Source: Lytechinus pictus | Lineage: Eukaryota; Echinodermata; Echinoidea; Temnopleuroida; Toxopneustidae | NCBI RefSeq assembly: GCF_037042905.1 | Contig: NC_087258.1 | Span: 992,001-1,056,000 of the forward strand | Length of the DNA: 64,000 nt | Direction: 5' to 3' | Shown here: piece by piece, positions 58,771 to 64,000 of the stretch | Position numbering within the stretch: position 1 is the stretch's first letter | Layout of the letters: each line of letters opens with the position of its first letter | Translations under genes and position numbers: made by a program | The notes under the pieces: generated by a model | The model's database searches: none | What the model saw: the letters and a program-made list of their open reading frames with translations, nothing else | Told to the model about the DNA's origin: nothing

Positions 58771-59236
58771 GTAAGTAAACGTATTCAGGACAACGCAACC
58801 GCCTTTTGGGCATGATTAATTTGATAGGCATAGATAAAGAGCATTTTAAATTAATTTACACTGCGACAATTTTGACCTGAATTCAGTATTCATTACTCTA
58901 AAAATGCGATTTGTTTTGTTATTCAAATGCATGCTCTTACAAGATGCAGCAAGCTTCCCCGCTTCCTAACATTACTAGGTAATTAACCTTATGCTTTAAA
59001 TCTCTAAGATATCGTTAAAAGTTAACCAGTACCGCATAAACTTCCTTTAAAAGCAAAAATAGACATGCATGACATTATCCACGATGATGGGGTTGGAAAC
59101 CAAACTATGGCCTGTAATCAATGGATGTTAAGATAAACCAAATGTATCAAGTGGCATAAATTACACTTTTTAAGCTCATCGGGCATTTCACGTCGTCGGG
59201 TCTAACGTTTAGCATTGTTCTCTTCTATTTAACCAG
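58771..59236 (+). other. Transporter intron 1
   Basis: 466 bp from GTAAGT to a TTTAACCAG acceptor. No element recognised inside. Confidence 0.85.
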
Positions 59237-59345
59237 GTAAAGTTTGTTCCATTAGTTCCATATATGAGCATCTTGGCGGATATTTTTCTTCTCTTGCGTC
59301 TAGATGTCGAGGCATGGGTGCGCTACGTAATCTGGTTGGCAGTAG
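59237..59345 (+). CDS. SLC7A-like: Cationic amino acid transporter, exon 2
   Basis: 109 bp giving 36 codons plus one base, translated VKFVPLVPYMSILADIFLLL and on to YVIWLAV. This matches the penultimate helix pair of CAT transporters (consensus F-x-V-P-L-V-P, then N/D-x-x-L-M). Acceptor AACCAG at 59231-59236, donor GTAGGTATGT at 59342-59351. Joining after GCT of exon 1 gives EEYFA-VKFVPLVP, as expected for the family. Confidence 0.93.
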
Positions 59346-60428
59346 GTATGTCAGTCACATTAATCAAGTCAATCACGTGATTTATCACGTGAGTCGTTGA
59401 TACCAACTAACCCAGCAGCCTCGGTTGCTAGTGTATTAAGATAATTTTCACATTGTAAAAATACGATGTGTAAGAATGGAGGTTAAAATATATCAATTAG
59501 AATTCACACGAGATTGAAAATGTTAAATTGAAGCACAGCATTGCATTAAGAAGGCATTTTTTTTAACGATTGCTGAACTTGTCCAGGGCACTGGGAATAA
59601 TTTTTAAAGTGGGAATGCTGGTGTAAATTGCATAACCAAAAAAGTTTTCACTAACTAAATGGAGGTGAAATTGGTCCTCCAGAAACTCGAAACGAAAAAA
59701 AGGGGGAGTTTTACTACAAATTAAGGTCATTTTGGTTACAATTTTCTATTTTAAAACATCTTCAAGAATACCCGAGTGCTGCCTATGGAGAATAATAAAC
59801 GAGCACCCCAATTATTATTATTTTTTTTTTTTTTTGGGAGGGGTCACAAAGGCTGAATATGTGATATAGGTATTAGAGGAATTTTCCCTTGAACCGCATA
59901 CTAATTACATATAGGATGTGTTATTTCATGAAGCTTATTAACTCAAAATAATCCATGGAACCATTTGCATATACCTCCACAATTTCATAGATACTTTACT
60001 CTGCATTAATGCAAAGTATGACGAATATGGCCTCGAGTTTGAATAAATGGTAGAGCAGTTTGAGATATTTCCTCACATAGATACAAAGCATTTGGGGCGA
60101 TTTTGGTGTTTTAAAAATCTAATTTCCTCCAATAAAAGTGCTGATAATGTAAAAAAAAAAAAACCCTTGAACCCCTATTTTTCAATGTTTATAGCCCTTA
60201 AGTATACTTTCCTCTACAACTTTGCAAATTTTGGTGAAATGACATGGGTTTTGAAAAGAATGCAGCATAATTATATTGTAGGAGAAAAATTTGTTACAGA
60301 AATTTCAATTTTTTTAGTTAGGATTTTGTGATCTTTTCGCATCATTTTAAAGAACTGAAGGTGCTACCAGCCTTAAAAGGGCAATTGAATAGCAATATGA
60401 ACGGATTACTCATGTTAAAGATACAGTC

Positions 60429-61261
60429 AGGGGCGTCGATCCATTTTTCAGTTTGGTGGGCAAAATCATGAATCAACGTTCCAAAGGCGCTCGATCACAC
60501 AAAACGAACAAACTCACCCCCACACACACGCATATAGGCCTATATTATATATATGCATATATATGCATATATATATATATATATATGACTCATGAGAAAG
60601 AGACACATATCTCACCAACAAATTAATGCGAGCGCGAGCTGAAATTTTTTAGTATACTGACATGAAAACATTAAAAGGGTTTAGGACTGTTTGTAGTAAC
60701 TCATGAGGAGGATAGATACATATGTATCTCACTACACAGATAATGCGAGTGCCGAGAGCGAGCTGATTTTTTTTTTTTAATTCTGACCTGAAAGCTTGAT
60801 ACTTTTAGCATTTTGGTACCAATGATTATGATTAACAACAGATGCGAGCGCGAAGCGCGACCTGAAAGTTTTGATATTTCGATCTGGAAAAAATGACAGT
60901 TTTCAATAAAGAACTAGATATATATCCAACAAAATATTATTGTAAATCGAAGTAGGAGGTTTTTTTAGGTTTAGAACTATAAACGGGACATTCTATTCAC
61001 CTATTTAATCATGAATAGTGTGGGTTTTTGCTGAACATTTTACATTTTCCGATCTGAAAAGCGGACATTTTGAGCACAATTTCAAATAAAGAACGAGTTT
61101 GTATCTCAATCTCGCTTGCTGATATCTGTGTAACATTACAATCTTATTTTATTTTTGCACATGCGGATTTATTGGGGGAAGGGGCAAAACGATATGTTTG
61201 CCCCCCCCCCCATATTTTCAATGGTGGGGCGATCGCCCCCCCCCCCAGGATCGACGCCTCT
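60429..61261. mobile_element. Fold-back DNA element in transporter intron 2, 9-bp target duplication
   Basis: Ends AGGGGCGTCGATCC (60429-60442) and GGATCGACGCCTCT (61248-61261) are inverted, 13 of 14 matching. An exact 9-bp direct repeat AGATACAGT flanks it at 60419-60427 and 61262-61270, with one extra base on the left. Inside are three tandem-like modules about 110 bp apart, each with ATGCGAGCGCGA-type CpG motifs (about 60626, 60739 and 60841), a TA-rich tract at 60546-60590, and C-runs near the right end. No transposase. Same construction as the 14274-15738 element. Confidence 0.75.
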
Positions 61262-61617
61262 AGATACAGTTCTTAGTTATGTTGTGAAATTTGATGCAAT
61301 TTACATTGATTTTGACTGAGTAATAGACGTTTAAACTCAGCGTAGTAATCACATGACGTCTATTAATATCCAAACCTAGTAAATGCGCATTTCTCGAGAA
61401 CTTCAAATTGGGTTAATTTCAAAGCTCGAGAGCAAAAAAAAAATCAAACACATGAACCTACTTTATTTTTTGCATATTTGCAAATCAATATATTTTTTCT
61501 CGCCTAGTTCACTAGCGTGATACATACCTGACTCGGTCTCAAGCAGCAATTGAGACATTGTTCGGGTACCTATTGTTTCCGAGACTAAACATGCTGAAAA
61601 AACGACCTCCTACAGCA

Positions 61618-61664
61618 CATTTTGGTAAATTGGAAATCATCACCATGTGCAATTTACCAAAATG
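61618..61664. repeat. Perfect 15-bp hairpin
   Basis: CATTTTGGTAAATTG and CAATTTACCAAAATG are exact inverted copies separated by 17 bases. No transposon end or RNA family is recognised. Confidence 0.85.
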
Positions 61665-61867
61665 TGACGTATCAAGCCGTCGCAATGTTACCGACCTGCA
61701 AGAGACCGTAGAAAAAAAAGGGAAGCCACACAAACATATTTGAGTATTTACTGGTTTTTCTCGAGTCTTTGGTAACGTCATGACGTGTCACCATGAGTTT
61801 CGATCGAACGATCCTTAGTGGATGCAAGCACGTCCCCTCCCTCTCTCACTCTATCTATCTCGTAAAA

Positions 61868-62098
61868 GGGGGCATTGTCTAGTGGTTAAGGCTCTCGTCT
61901 TTCAGTCTGAGTCTGAGGGACGTGGTTTCGAAACCCAGCCATGTTTTCCTTCAGCAAGAAATTTATCCACACTGTGCTGCACTCAAGCCAGGTGAGGTAA
62001 ATGGGTACCGACAGGAAGTAATTCCTCAAAAAGCTGTGAGCCCCGGAATCGGGGACCAGAAGCGCCTTATTTTTTATATTATTTATTATATTATTTAA
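61868..62098 (+). mobile_element. tRNA-derived SINE
   Basis: The head reads GGGGGCATTGTCTAGTGGTT AAGG and carries an A-box like that of tRNA-Glu (GTCTAGTGGTTA). A CTTTCAG stretch sits where the anticodon loop would be, and a B-box-like GGTTTCGAAACC lies at about 61924-61935. The body (GCCAGGTGAGGTAAATGGGT, GGAAGTAATTCCT, CTGTGAGC) matches the SINE at 8600-8835 and is of a type common in sea urchins. It ends in TTATT repeats about 135 bp before exon 3. Confidence 0.8.
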
Positions 62099-62232
62099 AG
62101 TGGAGAACTCTCTTGTCATACGATTTCCCGCGACTGATTCCCACTAATGCTATTTGTTATTATCACTTGTTATGTTTTATAGAGGTTCCTTTACTGTCAT
62201 CTCTTATTCTTTTTGTATTCCTTCCATTGCAG

Positions 62233-62351
62233 GTGCTATTATATATTTTGCCTATGGATACAGACACAGTCATTTAGCAGATCAACGAAGACCGGGTGAA
62301 GTCCTTCGGCAACAGTTCGATTACGGGACAATGATATCTCACCAGGATTAA
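62233..62351 (+). CDS. SLC7A-like: Cationic amino acid transporter, exon 3 (C-terminus)
   Basis: With the leftover G of exon 2 it reads G-AIIYFAYGYRHSHLADQRRP and ends ISHQD-TAA at 62349-62351. IYFAYGYRHS matches the final helix and the conserved G-Y-G-x-x-H-S end of CAT transporters. Acceptor CATTGCAG at 62225-62232. The assembled protein is 570 + 36 + 39 = 645 residues, normal for the family (about 620-660). The C-terminal tail of about 25 residues is cytoplasmic. Confidence 0.93.
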
Positions 62352-62391
62352 AAGGCCCTTTAATATTTACCGTCTTCGAAATCAGCAATAC

Positions 62392-62700
62392 CAAGCTTTC
62401 GCAACCGGAACGGGAACGAAATCTACAACATAGTAAATATATTGAAAATGCCCGTCAAATCAAAATGACAACTGAGGGGGCTTTGTCGAAAATTGGTAAA
62501 CTGAGACAGGTGATCATCGTAAATTCTGAGCTGACAAAAAACTACAAATTATGACGTTTGTCAAGATTCATAAACGACACTACTGTTTGATTCAACGACT
62601 TTCGACAAAGACTGCTTTGTCGTGAATGACTTTTGGCGAAAGATTATCTACATGTATGTCCCAGAAAGCATCTCTTCAGTGTTGCGAAAACTCCCTTATG
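62392..62700 (+). repeat. 3' flank unit of the transporter, duplicated at 63186-63490
   Basis: TTCGCAACCG, ATCTACAACATAG, TATTGAAAA, CGAAAATTGGT and GAAAACTCCC occur in the same order in 63186-63490, with clear divergence. Within each unit the CGAAAATTGGT part has an inverted partner ending CTTTCGACAAA or ATTTTCGACAAA, so each could fold. Probably transcribed as 3' UTR here. Confidence 0.7.
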
Positions 62701-63007
62701 GGGAGGAACAGAACTCGTCAAATAGACCGGTTTACTAACATATTCAAATTTTATGCATACCAGTTTAACAAAGGTTGCCTCTAACAACCGGAAAGCTTGT
62801 CCGACATAGCAACAACTAATGAATGCAAAGTGGATTCCAAGTATTGAAATACCATTGTTACAGGCTAATGGATTAACTCCTTACTAGGCCCCGAGGGAAG
62901 AAACATCCATAAATTTGACTACATTAGTAAACCGGTCTATTGAAGATATTTTCGGAATTGGACAGTGTTCAGGAGGAATTCAATATGACAAGAATGTTTT
63001 TATGTTG

Positions 63008-63490
63008 ATCACGTGAGTCGTTGATACCAACTAACCTTCTAGCAGCCTCGGTTGCTAGGGAATTAAGATAATTTTCACATTGTAAAAATATGATGTGTAA
63101 AAATGGAGGTTAAAATATATCAATTATATAGTATTCATTGCTCCATAATGTACCTTACCAAAAGTTCATGCCTTGAAACATGAAAAGCTCGCATTCGCAA
63201 CCGCAACGGAGATGGATTCTACAACATAGAAAATCTATTGAAAACTTCCTTCAAATCACAATGAACAGCTAAGAGGTCTTTTTGGCCGAAAATTGGTGAA
63301 CTGGGAGATGATCGTCGTAAGATTCTGAGGTGATGAAAAATTGCAAACATCTTGTTTGTCCAGAGTCCACAAAGAAAATGCTGCATTAATTCACCAATTT
63401 TCGACAAACTTCTTTGTCATGAAGGGCTTTTGACAATAGATTTTCTGTGTTGTATACTCCGTCCCCGTCGCGATTTCGAAAACTCCCAAA
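63008..63490 (+). repeat. Composite duplicate of transporter intron-2 head and 3' flank
   Basis: 63008-63127 matches 59384-59499 closely (ATCACGTGAGTCGTTGATAC, then CCTCGGTTGCTAG, then AGATAATTTTCACATTGTAA). 63186-63490 matches 62392-62700. Only about 60 bp separates them here, against about 2.9 kb with exon 3 in the gene itself. No coding remnant of exon 3 is seen. Confidence 0.75.
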
Positions 63491-64000
63491 TGTCACAAAA
63501 AAGACAGAGTGAGTACTATTCACAGCAACCATCCCACAATTGTTGTGATTGTTAAGAAATGTAAAGAATGAAAAATTGAAAAGCCGCTTGTGGAATTTCA
63601 TCATGAAAAACGCAGGTCGTTTTGGTAAGGTACCTTCAAGGGGAATTTGGTTTGATAAAATCAGAAAACAAAATAAAGATATTAGTAAAGACTTGACAAA
63701 ATCAATCAAAGAAAAAAAAATTGTAGATTTTCAAAGCTTGAGTTTTGTGATGTCATAAGCAATCAGCTTCTCCGTCAATCGTCATGTGATATTACTCCAA
63801 TAAAATGCATATTATGCTCCTATAAGAAGTGTGTTCATTAGGTTGTTTGTCTGCTAGGAAGAAGAACTCAAGAGTGAGATAATTATTCTATAGTAGAACA
63901 TTATGATTCATTGTAAAGGACATTCGGCAAGAGCCCTTCTTTCGGGAGGGGACTTTTTAATTTCGCAGTGCGTACTTGTGTGTACGGATGTAAATGGTAA
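63491..64000. other. Non-coding with a MITE-like fragment
   Basis: About 63640-63760 (TCAAGGGGAATTTGGTTTGA, then CAAAGCTTGAGTTTTGTGATGTCAT) resembles one arm of the fold-back MITE at 48365-48832. Nothing else recognised. Confidence 0.4.

Larger units (their letters stand above)
59346..62232 (+). other. Transporter intron 2 with mobile-element insertions
   Basis: 2887 bp between donor GTATGT and acceptor CTTCCATTGCAG. It contains a segment duplicated at 63008 (59384-59499), a fold-back element (60429-61261), a 15-bp perfect hairpin (61618-61664) and a SINE (61868-62098). Confidence 0.85.

Noticed and set aside
58771..58815. Transporter ending as a 578-residue protein without splicing
   Set aside because: The extra codons follow a perfect GTAAGT donor, and exons 2 and 3 restore the family's conserved last helices.
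61868..61940. Functional tRNA gene
   Set aside because: A- and B-boxes are present, but stems are imperfect and a SINE body and tail follow.

Overview
This is animal nuclear DNA, most likely from an echinoderm and probably a sea urchin. The grounds are low gene density, AT-rich DNA, genes with canonical GT-AG introns, long microsatellites, LINE retrotransposons of two kinds, tRNA-derived SINEs of sea-urchin type, and many G-run-capped fold-back repeats of the kind common in marine deuterostomes. A pair of inverted 15-bp minisatellite arrays also resembles the sea urchin TU transposons. The species assignment is inference; nothing in the window names it.

Host genes. Four protein-coding loci can be supported. 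(1) 11813-13498, minus: a 561-aa single-exon type I membrane protein with three Ig-like domains and a tyrosine-bearing tail. (2) 19578-21632, minus: a 684-aa paralogue with three Ig-like domains, a long Thr/Ser/Pro mucin-like stalk, a membrane segment and an acidic tail. The two share a cysteine spacing in domain 2 and a Cys-x10-Trp pattern in domain 3. (3) 36074-37744, minus: a 556-aa protein that is a membrane segment followed by a long disordered tail with two Tyr-x-x-Ile/Val sites; it looks like a transmembrane adaptor or the last exon of a receptor. (4) 57061-62351, plus: a cationic amino acid transporter (SLC7A/CAT family) rebuilt here from three exons into 645 residues. The Ig-receptor pair plus the adaptor-like protein on one strand is the most interesting biology: a possible small surface-receptor cluster of immune or recognition type.

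Mobile DNA. 24727-28223 (minus) holds an apparently intact CR1/L2-like LINE with one 1018-aa ORF, a C(UUCG)G hairpin in its 3' UTR and a pentanucleotide tail. 42640-45500 and 51880-53875 (minus) are two decayed L1/Tx1-like LINEs; the second has lost its reverse-transcriptase core but keeps a 389-aa reading frame. 50366-51270 is the broken end of another LINE. DNA-type elements with inverted ends and, in several cases, clear target-site duplications lie at 4811-5035 (8 bp), 14274-15738 (10 bp), 60429-61261 (9 bp), 34924-35320 (4 bp), 30441-31663, 48365-48832, 56121-56725, 6866-7144 and 40506-42572. SINEs lie at about 8600-8835 and 61868-62098.

Layout. 1-11.3 kb: non-coding with scattered repeats. 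11.3-21.8 kb: Ig-receptor pair with a fold-back element between them. 21.8-36 kb: non-coding plus the intact LINE and fold-back elements. 36-37.7 kb: adaptor-like gene. 38-56 kb: repeat-dominated (LINE ruins, composite element, minisatellite pair, GC-rich repeat). 56-62.4 kb: transporter gene with mobile elements upstream and in intron 2. 62.4-64 kb: a partial duplication of transporter-locus DNA.
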